Positions 9,646 through 17,921 of a stretch of 64,000 bases of DNA are shown here, piece by piece (positions within the stretch are counted from its first letter, which is position 1; each line of letters opens with the position of its first letter). The notes beneath the pieces were generated by a model. That model saw nothing but the letters and a program-made list of their open reading frames with translations. It made no database searches and had not been told where the DNA came from. Source of the stretch: Vibrionaceae bacterium (GTDB lineage Bacteria > Pseudomonadota > Gammaproteobacteria > Enterobacterales > Vibrionaceae); NCBI GenBank assembly GCA_018222805.1, contig JAAEZQ010000010.1, positions 60,798-124,797 of the forward strand. Direction: 5' to 3'. Position numbers and translations under genes: made by a program.

Positions 9646-10230
9646 CTAATTTGCCCCGTTTGCGCTCGGCTTGATACTTGCTCTATGTAAATGCACCGTT
9701 ATAGGGCTAGATGATGCAATAAGCTTGCCGCTTCTCTTGGCATGAACCGACAGAGTGTGGGTCCCTCGGTCAATATCATTTAACTGCCAACTTAGGAGAG
9801 TTTGTGGTGCCTCATAAGGATTGCCATCAAGCAGAAGTTGTAACTGTTCACCGATCCCGAGTTTGCGGTTTGTTTCGAGTTGAATAGTAATCCGCCCCCG
9901 ATTACTGCGCAGAGTTTCATCATGTTTGGGACTGAGCATAGTGAGCTGTAAAGGTTGGGGTTTTTCAGGTTGAGTCTTAGGCACTTCCTGTGCTTCGTCT
10001 GACGTTTTATTCACTTGTGGTGCAAGCGATTCGGTACTTTCGACTTCAGGAGCTGGCGCTGAGGCTTCCAAGTTAGGTAGAGCTATGGCCTTTGCACCCT
10101 GACAAGGCGTGTCACTGAAGTGAATAACGCCATCTTTATCAACCCAGGTATACGCAACTTGTGCAAGTATTACGGGGGTAATCAATACGCTGCTGAGAGC
10201 GCACAGGAGTGTAATAAGCTGAACGTTCAT
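9646..10230 (-). CDS. DUF4124 domain-containing exported protein
   Basis: A 194-residue protein with a signal peptide (residues 1-24, cleavage near VILA-QVA) directly followed by the DUF4124 signature AYTWVDKDGVIHFSDTPC (about 26-43). A proline/glutamate-rich linker and a C-terminal beta-rich, Ig-like segment (TIQLETNRKLGIGEQ onward) follow. The function of DUF4124 proteins is unknown; they are exported envelope proteins. The gene lies between glnA and glnL in the same direction, but a glnA terminator and an NtrC site before glnL suggest it is a separate unit rather than part of nitrogen control. Confidence 0.8.
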   Translation of the reverse strand: MNVQLITLLCALSSVLITPVILAQVAYTWVDKDGVIHFSDTPCQGAKAIALPNLEASAPAPEVESTESLAPQVNKTSDEAQEVPKTQPEKPQPLQLTMLSPKHDETLRSNRGRITIQLETNRKLGIGEQLQLLLDGNPYEAPQTLLSWQLNDIDRGTHTLSVHAKRSGKLIASSSPITVHLHRASIKPSANGAN

Positions 10231-10356
10231 GGCTCACCTTCTTTTGACTGATATTTTCACGTTGAGATTGCTAAGTCCCTTGATTTACATAAAAAGAGTC
10301 TGAGCGAATTGTAATAATCTCCTCATGTTAAACGGCGATTCTTGACTGACGAATAC

Positions 10357-10384
10357 AAAAAAGGCCCGCCTGCGAGGCGAGCCT
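10357..10384 (-). terminator. Terminator downstream of glnA
   Basis: On the minus strand, AGGCTCGCCT / AGGCGGGCCT pair (one T-G wobble) around a CGC loop, followed by a T run. It separates glnA transcription from the downstream DUF4124, glnL and glnG genes. Confidence 0.85.
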
Positions 10385-10431
10385 AATATTTTACTACTGT
10401 GTTTACATGTTACACAGTCTGAATCTGAACC

Positions 10432-11841
10432 TTATACAGAGTAGTAAAGTTCGAACTCAAGCGGGTGAGTCGCCATGTTGATGCGCTCAACGTCTTTTGA
10501 CTTAAGTGCGATGTAAGAATCGATGAAGTCATCAGAGAATACGCCGCCAGCTGTTAGGAACTCACGATCTTCGTTTAGTGCATTCAGAGCCACTTCTAGA
10601 GACTCAGCAACTTTTGGAATCTCAGCCGCTTCTTCTGCTGGAAGATCGTAAAGGTCTTTATCCATCGCTTCGCCTGGGTGGATCTTGTTCTTGATACCGT
10701 CAAGACCAGCCATTAGTAGAGAAGCAAACGCTAGGTATGGGTTCGCTGCTGGATCTGGGAAGCGAGCTTCGATACGACGTGCTTTCGGGCTTGGTACCAC
10801 TGGGATACGGATAGAAGCAGAACGGTTACGTGCAGAGTAAGCAAGCATAACTGGTGCTTCGAAGCCTGGTACAAGACGCTTGTACGAGTTCGTTGATGGG
10901 TTAGCAAATGCGTTGATTGCGCGAGCGTGCTTGATGATACCGCCGATGTAGTAAAGTGCAGTTTCAGATAGGCCGCCGTACTTGTCACCTGCGAATAGGT
11001 TTACACCGTCTTTCGCTAGAGATTGGTGAACGTGCATACCAGAACCGTTGTCGCCAACAAGTGGTTTAGGCATGAATGTCGCCGTCTTACCAAATGCGTG
11101 AGCAACGTTGTGTACAACGTATTTGTAGATTTGGATTTCGTCAGCTTTCGTTGTTAGCGTGTTGAAACGAGTTGCGATTTCGTTCTGACCAGCAGTTGCA
11201 ACTTCGTGGTGGTGCGCTTCTACCACTAGACCCATTTCTTCCATGATTAGACACATTGCAGAGCGGATGTCTTGAGAAGAGTCAACTGGAGCTACTGGGA
11301 AGTAACCGCCTTTAATACCTGGACGGTGACCTTTGTTACCACCTTCGATTTCAGAACCTGTGTTCCACGCGGCTTCTACGTCGTCGATCTTGAAGAAAGA
11401 ACCCGACATGTCGTTTGAGTATTTAACGTCGTCAAATAGGAAGAACTCTGGCTCTGGACCAACAAGAACAGTGTCTGCGATACCAGTAGCGCGCATGTAG
11501 TCTTCAGCGCGTTTAGCGATAGAGCGTGGGTCACGGTCGTAACCTTGCATAGTCGCAGGCTCTAGGATATCACAACGCACGTTTAGCGTTGCATCTTCAG
11601 TGAACGGGTCAAGAACTGCAGAGGCAGCGTCTGGCATCATTACCATGTCTGATTCGTTGATACCTTTCCAGCCAGCAACTGATGAACCATCGAACATTTT
11701 ACCTTCTTCGAAGAAGTCTGCGTCGATTTGGTGAGCAGGAATCGAAATGTGCTGCTCTTTACCTTTTGTATCAGTGAAGCGTAGGTCAACAAACTTAACT
11801 TCGTTTTCTTGGATCAGCGATAGAACGTTTTCTACTGACAT
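10432..11841 (-). CDS. glnA: Glutamine synthetase, type I (adenylylated form)
   Basis: Makes glutamine from glutamate, ammonia and ATP; the main ammonium-assimilation enzyme. Full-length GSI (469 residues) with the beta-grasp N-terminus ([15 protein letters not shown]), the DGSSVAGW motif near residue 51, the MHVHQSL active-site segment, and the adenylylation site in [10 protein letters not shown] (Y398), which marks it as the GSI-beta subtype controlled by GlnE. It is transcribed away from typA from a sigma-54 promoter with upstream NtrC sites, so it should rise under nitrogen limitation. Confidence 0.98.
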   Translation of the reverse strand: MSVENVLSLIQENEVKFVDLRFTDTKGKEQHISIPAHQIDADFFEEGKMFDGSSVAGWKGINESDMVMMPDAASAVLDPFTEDATLNVRCDILEPATMQGYDRDPRSIAKRAEDYMRATGIADTVLVGPEPEFFLFDDVKYSNDMSGSFFKIDDVEAAWNTGSEIEGGNKGHRPGIKGGYFPVAPVDSSQDIRSAMCLIMEEMGLVVEAHHHEVATAGQNEIATRFNTLTTKADEIQIYKYVVHNVAHAFGKTATFMPKPLVGDNGSGMHVHQSLAKDGVNLFAGDKYGGLSETALYYIGGIIKHARAINAFANPSTNSYKRLVPGFEAPVMLAYSARNRSASIRIPVVPSPKARRIEARFPDPAANPYLAFASLLMAGLDGIKNKIHPGEAMDKDLYDLPAEEAAEIPKVAESLEVALNALNEDREFLTAGGVFSDDFIDSYIALKSKDVERINMATHPLEFELYYSV

Positions 11842-11963
11842 CTTGGATAACCTCCAGTGTTAAATAAGCGGTAAAAGCTCGATTTAGGAACTATTCTTTA
11901 AATATTCAATTCGGCATTGATTAATCAAACTAAACTATCATTAATCGATGCTGTTTTTTCTAA

Positions 11964-11979
11964 AGCTAGAACCGTGCCA
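11964..11979 (-). promoter_or_regulatory. Sigma-54 promoter of glnA
   Basis: On the minus strand TGGCACG, four bases, TAGCT gives the -24 GG and -12 GC elements with correct spacing. It is about 120 bases upstream of the glnA start and downstream of the NtrC sites, the standard layout of glnAp2. Confidence 0.8.
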
Positions 11980-12042
11980 AAAAAAATACTCCATTAATTT
12001 CAATGGATTGTGTTTTCTTGATGCTAGTTTGGTGCAAGTCTC

Positions 12043-12059
12043 CGCACCAAAATGATCCT
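12043..12059. promoter_or_regulatory. Degenerate NtrC-binding half-site near glnA
   Basis: CGCACCAAAATGATCCT has a good left half (GCACCAAAATG) and a poor right half. Its centre is 21 bases, two helical turns, from the strong NtrC site at 12064-12080, which suggests a weaker co-operative site. Confidence 0.4.
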
Positions 12060-12063
12060 TAAC

Positions 12064-12080
12064 TGCACTCTTGTGGTGCA
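12064..12080. promoter_or_regulatory. Strong NtrC-binding site (glnA enhancer)
   Basis: TGCACTCTTGTGGTGCA is a perfect match to TGCAC-N7-GTGCA. It lies about 85-115 bases upstream of the sigma-54 promoter of glnA, the usual distance for an NtrC enhancer. Confidence 0.8.
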
Positions 12081-12092
12081 ATTTGGTTTTAT

Positions 12093-12109
12093 TGCACCAC
12101 GATGTGACA
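12093..12109. promoter_or_regulatory. Second NtrC-type site (glnA enhancer), imperfect
   Basis: TGCACCACGATGTGACA matches the NtrC dyad except for one core base on the right side. Its centre is 29 bases from that of the strong site, near three helical turns, and it overlaps the 19-bp palindrome at 12100-12118. Confidence 0.55.
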
Positions 12110-12118
12110 GTCACATCG
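12100..12118. repeat. 19-bp perfect palindrome between glnA and typA
   Basis: CGATGTGACAGTCACATCG is a perfect inverted repeat around a single central A. It resembles no operator I can name with confidence: the TGTGA/TCACA arms are only three bases apart, too close for CRP. It overlaps the distal NtrC site. Confidence 0.6.
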
Positions 12119-12379
12119 CTTATTCAGCCCATTTTTTAAGCAATAGTCAATTTGTATTGAATGTTGAAGCAAATAAAGTTCACTTCATGACATCGCTCAG
12201 AACATGAAAGCGTGCATTAAGCGTATAAATCGCAGAAATGCTAAGGAGTAGATCACATATTTCTAGGCTTTTTGCTAAAATCTGGTACATTATGGCCGTT
12301 TTTTTAATCAGCAAATGTCGCCAGAGAGCACCCGTTCTTAGTGTGGTGGCATTTCATCTATCTAAGTGAATCAATATCC

Positions 12380-14209
12380 ATGGCTACTCCACAGATTGAT
12401 AAATTAAGAAATATCGCGATCATCGCGCACGTTGACCACGGTAAAACCACGTTGGTTGACAAGCTGCTACAACAATCAGGCACGCTTGAGTCTCGCGGTG
12501 AAGCTGAAGAGCGAGTCATGGACTCGAACGACATTGAGAAAGAGCGCGGTATTACCATTCTTGCTAAAAACACAGCAATCAACTGGAACGATTACCGCAT
12601 CAACATCGTAGATACTCCGGGACACGCGGACTTCGGTGGTGAAGTAGAACGTATCATGTCGATGGTAGACTCTGTACTACTTATCGTTGACGCAGTTGAC
12701 GGCCCAATGCCACAAACGCGTTTTGTAACGCAAAAAGCATTTGCTCACGGTCTTAAGCCAATCGTTGTAATCAACAAGATTGACCGCCCTGGCGCTCGTC
12801 CTGATTGGGTTATGGACCAAGTGTTCGACCTATTCGACAACCTAGGTGCAACTGATGACCAGCTAGACTTTAAAGTTGTTTATGCATCAGCACTTAACGG
12901 TTGGGCTTCTCTAGAAGAAGGCGAAACTGGCGAGAACATGGAACCACTATTCCAAACTATCGTTGATGTGGTTGACGCGCCAAATGTTGACCTTGATGGT
13001 CCACTACAGATGCAAGTTTCTCAGCTAGACTACAGCTCTTACGTTGGTGTTATCGGTGTAGCTCGTGTAACTCGTGGTAGCGTTAAGCCAAACCAACAAG
13101 TAACAGTTATCGGTGCAGACGGTAAAACTCGCAACGGTAAAGTAGGCACAGTAATGGGCTACCTAGGCCTCGAGCGTCACGATATTGAGCAAGCTAACGC
13201 GGGTGATATCATCGCAATCACTGGTCTTGGCGAGCTTAAAATCTCTGACACTATCTGTGCGCAAAACGCGGTAGAAGCGCTACCTGCACTTTCTGTTGAT
13301 GAACCAACAGTAACGATGACGTTCCAAGTGAACACGTCTCCATTCGCGGGTAAAGAAGGTAAGTTCGTTACTTCACGTAACATCCTTGAGCGTCTAGAGA
13401 AGGAACTGGTACACAACGTTGCACTACGCGTAGAGCAAACTGACGATCCAGACAAATTCCGCGTATCAGGCCGTGGTGAACTTCACCTGTCTATCCTGAT
13501 CGAAAACATGCGTCGTGAAGGCTTTGAGCTAGCGGTATCTCGTCCAGAAGTAATCATCAAAGAAGAAGATGGTCAGTTGATGGAACCGTTCGAGACGGTA
13601 ACTATCGACGTGATGGAAGAGCACCAAGGCGGCATCATGGAGAACATCGGCCTACGTAAAGGTGAGCTGAAAGACATGTCTCCAGATGGTAAAGGCCGTG
13701 TACGTATGGACTTCGTTATGCCATCTCGTGGTCTGATCGGTTTCCAAACGGAATTCATGACGCTGACTTCAGGTTCTGGTCTTCTTTACCATACGTTTGA
13801 TCACTACGGCCCTCACAAAGGCGGTAACATTGGTCAACGTGTGAATGGTGTACTAATCGCAAACGCGATGGGTAAAGCGCTAACAAACGCGCTGTTTAAC
13901 CTTCAAGAGCGTGGCCGCCTATTCATCGGTCACGGTGTAGAAGTTTACGAAGGCATGGTTATCGGTATTCACAGCCGTGACAACGACCTGACAGTAAACG
14001 CACTGAAAGGTAAGCAGCTAACTAACGTTCGTGCTTCTGGTACTGATGACGCACAGGTTCTTACTCCGCCAATCAAGATGACTCTTGAGCAAGCACTAGA
14101 ATTCATCGATGACGACGAGCTAGTAGAAGTAACACCTGAAAGCATTCGTATCCGTAAGAAGTTCCTAACGGAAAGTGACCGTAAGCGTGCTTCACGTTCA
14201 GCGAAATAA
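12380..14209 (+). CDS. typA: Translational GTPase TypA/BipA
   Basis: Ribosome-associated GTPase of the EF-G family that supports ribosome assembly and translation under stress and cold. G1 motif AHVDHGKTT, then [14 protein letters not shown] (G3) and NKIDRPGA (G4), followed by the beta-barrel, two EF-G-like domains and the basic TypA-specific C-terminus. I place the start at ATG 12380 ([15 protein letters not shown]), giving 609 residues; an upstream in-frame ATG would add 13 residues unrelated to the family. It is divergent from glnA, as in enteric bacteria. Confidence 0.97.
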   Translation: MATPQIDKLRNIAIIAHVDHGKTTLVDKLLQQSGTLESRGEAEERVMDSNDIEKERGITILAKNTAINWNDYRINIVDTPGHADFGGEVERIMSMVDSVLLIVDAVDGPMPQTRFVTQKAFAHGLKPIVVINKIDRPGARPDWVMDQVFDLFDNLGATDDQLDFKVVYASALNGWASLEEGETGENMEPLFQTIVDVVDAPNVDLDGPLQMQVSQLDYSSYVGVIGVARVTRGSVKPNQQVTVIGADGKTRNGKVGTVMGYLGLERHDIEQANAGDIIAITGLGELKISDTICAQNAVEALPALSVDEPTVTMTFQVNTSPFAGKEGKFVTSRNILERLEKELVHNVALRVEQTDDPDKFRVSGRGELHLSILIENMRREGFELAVSRPEVIIKEEDGQLMEPFETVTIDVMEEHQGGIMENIGLRKGELKDMSPDGKGRVRMDFVMPSRGLIGFQTEFMTLTSGSGLLYHTFDHYGPHKGGNIGQRVNGVLIANAMGKALTNALFNLQERGRLFIGHGVEVYEGMVIGIHSRDNDLTVNALKGKQLTNVRASGTDDAQVLTPPIKMTLEQALEFIDDDELVEVTPESIRIRKKFLTESDRKRASRSAK

Positions 14210-14236
14210 TCTGCTGTAACGGATTCAATTAATAGT

Positions 14237-14264
14237 AAGCCCCGGGTTATGCTCGGGGCTTTTT
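14237..14264 (+). terminator. Terminator of typA
   Basis: AAGCCCCG / CGGGGCTT stem with an 8-9 base loop followed by five Ts, about 30 bases after the typA stop. Confidence 0.9.
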
Positions 14265-14289
14265 GTATTTAGGGAAAGGAAAAACTTCA

Positions 14290-14832
14290 ATGAAACCGAT
14301 AGTGATTACGGGTGGGCCAGGTGCAGGTAAAACGACATTGCTGAACGCATTGGGTCAGCAGGGCTATGCGACTTTCTCTGAAGGCTCTCGCACCTTAATA
14401 GAGCAGCAAAGCCAGTTGGAAGGCGGTATCTTACCCTGGAACAACTTACATGAGTTTGCCAAGTTGTGCCTTGAGCTCATGAGTGAGCAGAAACAGCAGG
14501 CGCAGAACCATGAAGTGGCGTTTGTTGATCGCGCGATTCCAGACATCATTGCTTATCTTCGGGTTGGCGGTTGCAATGTTGATCCGGTCTTTATGCATGA
14601 AAGTGCTGGGTACCATAGTCAGGTGCTGACTTGTCGACCTGAGGCCTCGATCTATGTGCAAGATGAGGTGCGTCCCCACAGTTTTGAAGAGGCACTGGCA
14701 ATCCATCAAATTCTAGTTACTACCTACGCTGAGCTTGGTTATGAGGTGGTGGAAGTGCCATGGGGAACGGTAGAGGAGAGAGCAAGGTTTGTTCAACGAG
14801 TGACCAGTGTAGTCAGTCAGGAAGAAATCTAA
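14290..14832 (+). CDS. P-loop NTPase/kinase-like protein (AAA_28 type)
   Basis: A 180-residue protein with a textbook Walker A loop, GGPGAGKTT (residues 8-16), and a DRAIPDIIAYL segment that fits Walker B and substrate-binding of small nucleotide or nucleoside-type kinases. It resembles the AAA_28 family of predicted ATPases; its substrate is unknown. The start at ATG 14290 is chosen because AGGGAAAGGA lies just upstream; an in-frame start 27 bases earlier would sit in the typA terminator. It stands alone between typA and the DUF2959 gene. Confidence 0.8.
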   Translation: MKPIVITGGPGAGKTTLLNALGQQGYATFSEGSRTLIEQQSQLEGGILPWNNLHEFAKLCLELMSEQKQQAQNHEVAFVDRAIPDIIAYLRVGGCNVDPVFMHESAGYHSQVLTCRPEASIYVQDEVRPHSFEEALAIHQILVTTYAELGYEVVEVPWGTVEERARFVQRVTSVVSQEEI

Positions 14833-14869
14833 TACCTCCCCACATGGAGAGGTGTTAAGTACTGGTACT

Positions 14870-15511
14870 TTATTTTTGATTCAGCTTTTGCAGGAATTTG
14901 TCTGACTCCGCTATCGCTGCATTCATCTGCTTGATAGCATATTGAATGTCTTGCTCTAGGTTTGAGAACTCACCTTGTAGAGAGCCAATCGCGCTCGCAT
15001 TTAAGTTATGTTTTAAATACAAGGTGTTGTCGCGCAAAGTATTAAGCACTGGTGTCATCTTTTTTTCTGCACGCTTCATGGCGCTGAGCATCGTTTTGTA
15101 AGACGCCTTGGTTTCACGCAGTTTCTGTTCACTTGAACGACGCAGTTTTGCACTGGTGTATAGGTCGAGCTCGTCCTGCCATTCGTCAAAGAGTGCACCA
15201 GACACATCTTCTATGGCAGCGATACGATCACGGACATCTTGAGCCGCTTTCTCACTGTCTTCATATTTGTCGTTTATGTTGTTGTAAACATCTTCCAGCT
15301 CACCACCATCAAAGTTGGTCAGAGCAGATAGGGCCTCAAGCGCACTGGTGAACTCTTCCTGAGCGTCTTGTTGAGATTCTTTGGCATCTTCAACACGATC
15401 GACCATGATGTCGCGTTTATGGTATCCCACTTGTTCCATTGCTGAATAATATGCAGACTGACACCCTGTTAAAGTGAAAATTGATAGTACAATTGCTAAT
15501 AAATAAGGCAT
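14870..15511 (-). CDS. DUF2959 family lipoprotein, coiled-coil
   Basis: A 213-residue predicted lipoprotein: signal peptide with lipobox LTGC (C17), then an almost wholly alpha-helical body rich in Glu, Asp, Lys and Ala, suggesting long coiled coils (for example DAKESQQDAQEEFTSAL). This matches the DUF2959 family of gammaproteobacteria, whose function is unknown. Serine at +2 after the cysteine is Q-S, so outer-membrane sorting is likely. It is divergent from yihY, with only 35 bases between the starts. Confidence 0.82.
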   Translation of the reverse strand: MPYLLAIVLSIFTLTGCQSAYYSAMEQVGYHKRDIMVDRVEDAKESQQDAQEEFTSALEALSALTNFDGGELEDVYNNINDKYEDSEKAAQDVRDRIAAIEDVSGALFDEWQDELDLYTSAKLRRSSEQKLRETKASYKTMLSAMKRAEKKMTPVLNTLRDNTLYLKHNLNASAIGSLQGEFSNLEQDIQYAIKQMNAAIAESDKFLQKLNQK

Positions 15512-15546
15512 TTTTTATGTCCCAGATGCTAATTATGAGATGAACT

Positions 15547-16491
15547 ATGAACCAGTTATCAGAGAGTTACAAGGCGAGATTGAGCAATCTATTGCCAAGT
15601 TGCGTCGCTTTCTTTAAGTATCTTCTTAAGCGTTTGACACACGATCGTGTGAATGTGAACGCCGGCTACCTTGCCTATATCACCCTGTTGTCCATCGTAC
15701 CGATGCTAACAGTATTGTTATCAATATTATCGAAATTTCCGGTATTTGCGAATGTCGGTGAAGTGTTGCAAGGGTATATCATCGAGAATTTTGTGCCCGC
15801 GTCTGGAGAGGCGGTGCATACGGCTCTGCAAGAGTTTGTGTCCAATACAGGAAAAATGAGTGCGGTTGGCGGTGCATTTCTATTTGTCGCGGCACTGATG
15901 CTGATCTCGAACATCGATAAGAACCTCAACTATATATGGCGAGTAAAAGACAAACGTCGCTTCGTCTTTTCCTTCTCAATGTATTGGATGGTATTGACGC
16001 TGGGGCCAATCTTGGTCGGAGCCAGTATCGCAGCAACCTCTTATGTGACATCACTTCAAATTCTTGAGAACGAAGCCTTATCAGGTGCGTTTAACCTGTT
16101 TTTGCGTTGGCTGCCCTTGTTATTGTCTTTCTTTGCTTTTTTAGGTCTGTACATTTTGGTACCAAACAAAAAAGTACACCTGAGCCATGGGGCGGTGGGC
16201 GCAGCGCTGGCAGCGGTTTTGTTTGAACTAAGCAAAAAAGGCTTCGCTTTGTATATTACCCAGTTTCCATCGTATCAGCTTATCTATGGGGCTCTTGCCG
16301 CGATTCCTATCCTGTTTGTCTGGGTGTACTTGTGCTGGATGATTGTACTGTTGGGAGCGGAAGTGACCGCGGCAATGGGTGAGCGAGAGCACTGGAGTGA
16401 AGATCTAGACATGATACACTTGGTCGCGGAATCTCAGTTAGCAAATAAAGGAAACGAGCGTAGTGATAGCTCTAATTCAACGAGTCAGTGA
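15547..16491 (+). CDS. YihY/BrkB-family inner-membrane protein
   Basis: A 314-residue polytopic membrane protein with about six transmembrane segments and the YihY/BrkB features: [18 protein letters not shown] near residue 38, the NLNYIWRVK segment after a membrane helix, and a [11 protein letters not shown] motif after the last helix. The family was once mislabelled RNase BN; its transport role remains undefined. The 3' end overlaps the dtd start by 29 bases, so the two are translationally coupled, the same order as in E. coli. Confidence 0.9.
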   Translation: MNQLSESYKARLSNLLPSCVAFFKYLLKRLTHDRVNVNAGYLAYITLLSIVPMLTVLLSILSKFPVFANVGEVLQGYIIENFVPASGEAVHTALQEFVSNTGKMSAVGGAFLFVAALMLISNIDKNLNYIWRVKDKRRFVFSFSMYWMVLTLGPILVGASIAATSYVTSLQILENEALSGAFNLFLRWLPLLLSFFAFLGLYILVPNKKVHLSHGAVGAALAAVLFELSKKGFALYITQFPSYQLIYGALAAIPILFVWVYLCWMIVLLGAEVTAAMGEREHWSEDLDMIHLVAESQLANKGNERSDSSNSTSQ

Positions 16492-16897
16492 AGCTGCCGT
16501 CCGTGTTGACGGTGAAGTAGTTGGTGAAATCGGTCAGGGTCTACTTGTTCTGCTTGGTGTAGAGAAAGACGACGATGAAGCTAAGGCGAAGCGTTTGATG
16601 GAGCGTGTGACCACCTACCGTGTATTTGAAGACGAAGACGGTAAAATGAACCTCAACGTCAAACAGGTGGAAGGGAAGGTGTTAGTGGTTTCTCAATTCA
16701 CTCTGCCAGCAGATACCAAAAAAGGGACTCGTGCCGGTTTTTCTCGAGGTGCACACCCGGCAGATGCAGAACGTCTGTATGATTACTTTTCTGACCTATG
16801 CGAACAGGTCCTGCCCACCCAGCGTGGTTGTTTCGCTGCCGATATGAAAGTGTCATTAATTAATGACGGCCCAGTGACTTTCTGGTTACAGGTCTAA
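16463..16897 (+). CDS. dtd: D-aminoacyl-tRNA deacylase
   Basis: Removes D-amino acids (and glycine mischarged on tRNA-Ala) from tRNAs. Key active-site segments are visible: [12 protein letters not shown] (the SQFTL motif, about 77-88) and the C-terminal NDGPVTFWL, which carries the Gly-cisPro-type NxGPVT motif. The start is a GTG (16463) inside the end of yihY, with AGGAAAC upstream. At 144 residues it has the standard length. Confidence 0.96.
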   Translation: MIALIQRVSEAAVRVDGEVVGEIGQGLLVLLGVEKDDDEAKAKRLMERVTTYRVFEDEDGKMNLNVKQVEGKVLVVSQFTLPADTKKGTRAGFSRGAHPADAERLYDYFSDLCEQVLPTQRGCFAADMKVSLINDGPVTFWLQV

Positions 16898-16920
16898 TCT
16901 GGTAACGCAATCTTCATGGT

Positions 16921-16956
16921 CTAAGCTTTAATTCCATGTGCATGGAATTGGCTTAG
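16921..16956. repeat. Long inverted repeat between dtd and the GNAT-hotdog gene
   Basis: Outer arms CTAAGC/GCTTAG and inner arms AATTCCATG/CATGGAATT form a nearly continuous stem around a TG loop with a small internal bulge. No good T run follows, so it may be a weak terminator or a processing site. Confidence 0.6.
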
Positions 16957-17003
16957 CGTTATTTCTCTGACATTTATTTGTTTTGTTCTTTCAAAGGATT
17001 GAT

Positions 17004-17921
17004 ATGTTCAAACTCATTACTCCAAAAACCGAAAACCAGCTTAATAAGTATTATCAGTTCCGCTGGCAGATGTTGCGTGAGCCATGGCGAATGCCGATAG
17101 GTTCAGAGCGTGATGAATTCGATGGTATGAGCCACCACCGCATGATTGTGGATGGCCGTGGTCGACCAATGGCGATTGGGCGTTTATATATTACGCCAGA
17201 TAATGATGGCCAGATTCGCTACATGGCGGTAAAAAGTAACCGCCGTGGTAAAGGTATGGGTTCACTAGTGTTAGTGGCACTAGAGTCGCTTGCGCGCCAG
17301 GAAGGTGCGAAACGCTTGGTATGTAATGCCCGTGAAGACGCGATTGCGTTCTATGAGAAAAGTGGTTTTGAGCGTCGTGGTGAGCTCACTGATGAGCGAG
17401 GCCCCGTTCGTCACCAGCAAATGGTGAAACCTCTAGATCCGATGGCTAATGTTTTGCGTCGTCCTGAGTGGTGTACGGAGCTCCAGAAGCGATGGGAAGA
17501 GCAAATCCCAATTAGTGACAAAATGGGGATTAAGATTAATCAATACACGGGTTATCAATTTGAATGCTGCGCCCAGCTTAACCCTAACCTGAACCCTCAC
17601 AATACGATGTTTGCTGGCTCTGCTTTTACGTTGGCGACATTGACAGGGTGGGGAATGACTTGGCTACTACTTAAAGAGCGTGGTCTGCATGGTGATATTG
17701 TTCTCGCGGACAGTTCAATTCGTTATCGCCAACCCGTTGAGCAGAACCCTGTCGCCACTACATCCCTGGATGGCATCAGCGGTGACTTGGATCGGCTGAA
17801 GTCGGGTCGCAAAGCACGTATCGTAATTCATGTGGTGATTTATAGTGGTGACACGCCAGCGGTAGATTTTGTAGGAACCTACATGCTGATACCTAACTAC
17901 TCAAAATTACTCAGTTGCTAA
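17004..17921 (+). CDS. Fused GNAT acetyltransferase-like and YiiD_C hotdog domain protein
   Basis: A 305-residue fusion. Residues about 1-145 are a GNAT domain (acetyl-CoA-binding loop near RRGKGMGSLV, and ARE..AIAFYEKSGFE). Residues about 155-305 are the YiiD_C hotdog thioesterase-like domain, with the NxNPHNTMFAGSAFTLA segment over its long helix. This matches E. coli YiiD, which I recall being assigned a role in initiating fatty-acid synthesis (malonyl-ACP decarboxylation); that is from memory and not shown by the sequence. The start at ATG 17004 has AAAGGA upstream; an in-frame TTG 21 bases earlier is less likely. The 3' end overlaps the convergent AsmA gene by 15 bases. Confidence 0.88.
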   Translation: MFKLITPKTENQLNKYYQFRWQMLREPWRMPIGSERDEFDGMSHHRMIVDGRGRPMAIGRLYITPDNDGQIRYMAVKSNRRGKGMGSLVLVALESLARQEGAKRLVCNAREDAIAFYEKSGFERRGELTDERGPVRHQQMVKPLDPMANVLRRPEWCTELQKRWEEQIPISDKMGIKINQYTGYQFECCAQLNPNLNPHNTMFAGSAFTLATLTGWGMTWLLLKERGLHGDIVLADSSIRYRQPVEQNPVATTSLDGISGDLDRLKSGRKARIVIHVVIYSGDTPAVDFVGTYMLIPNYSKLLSC

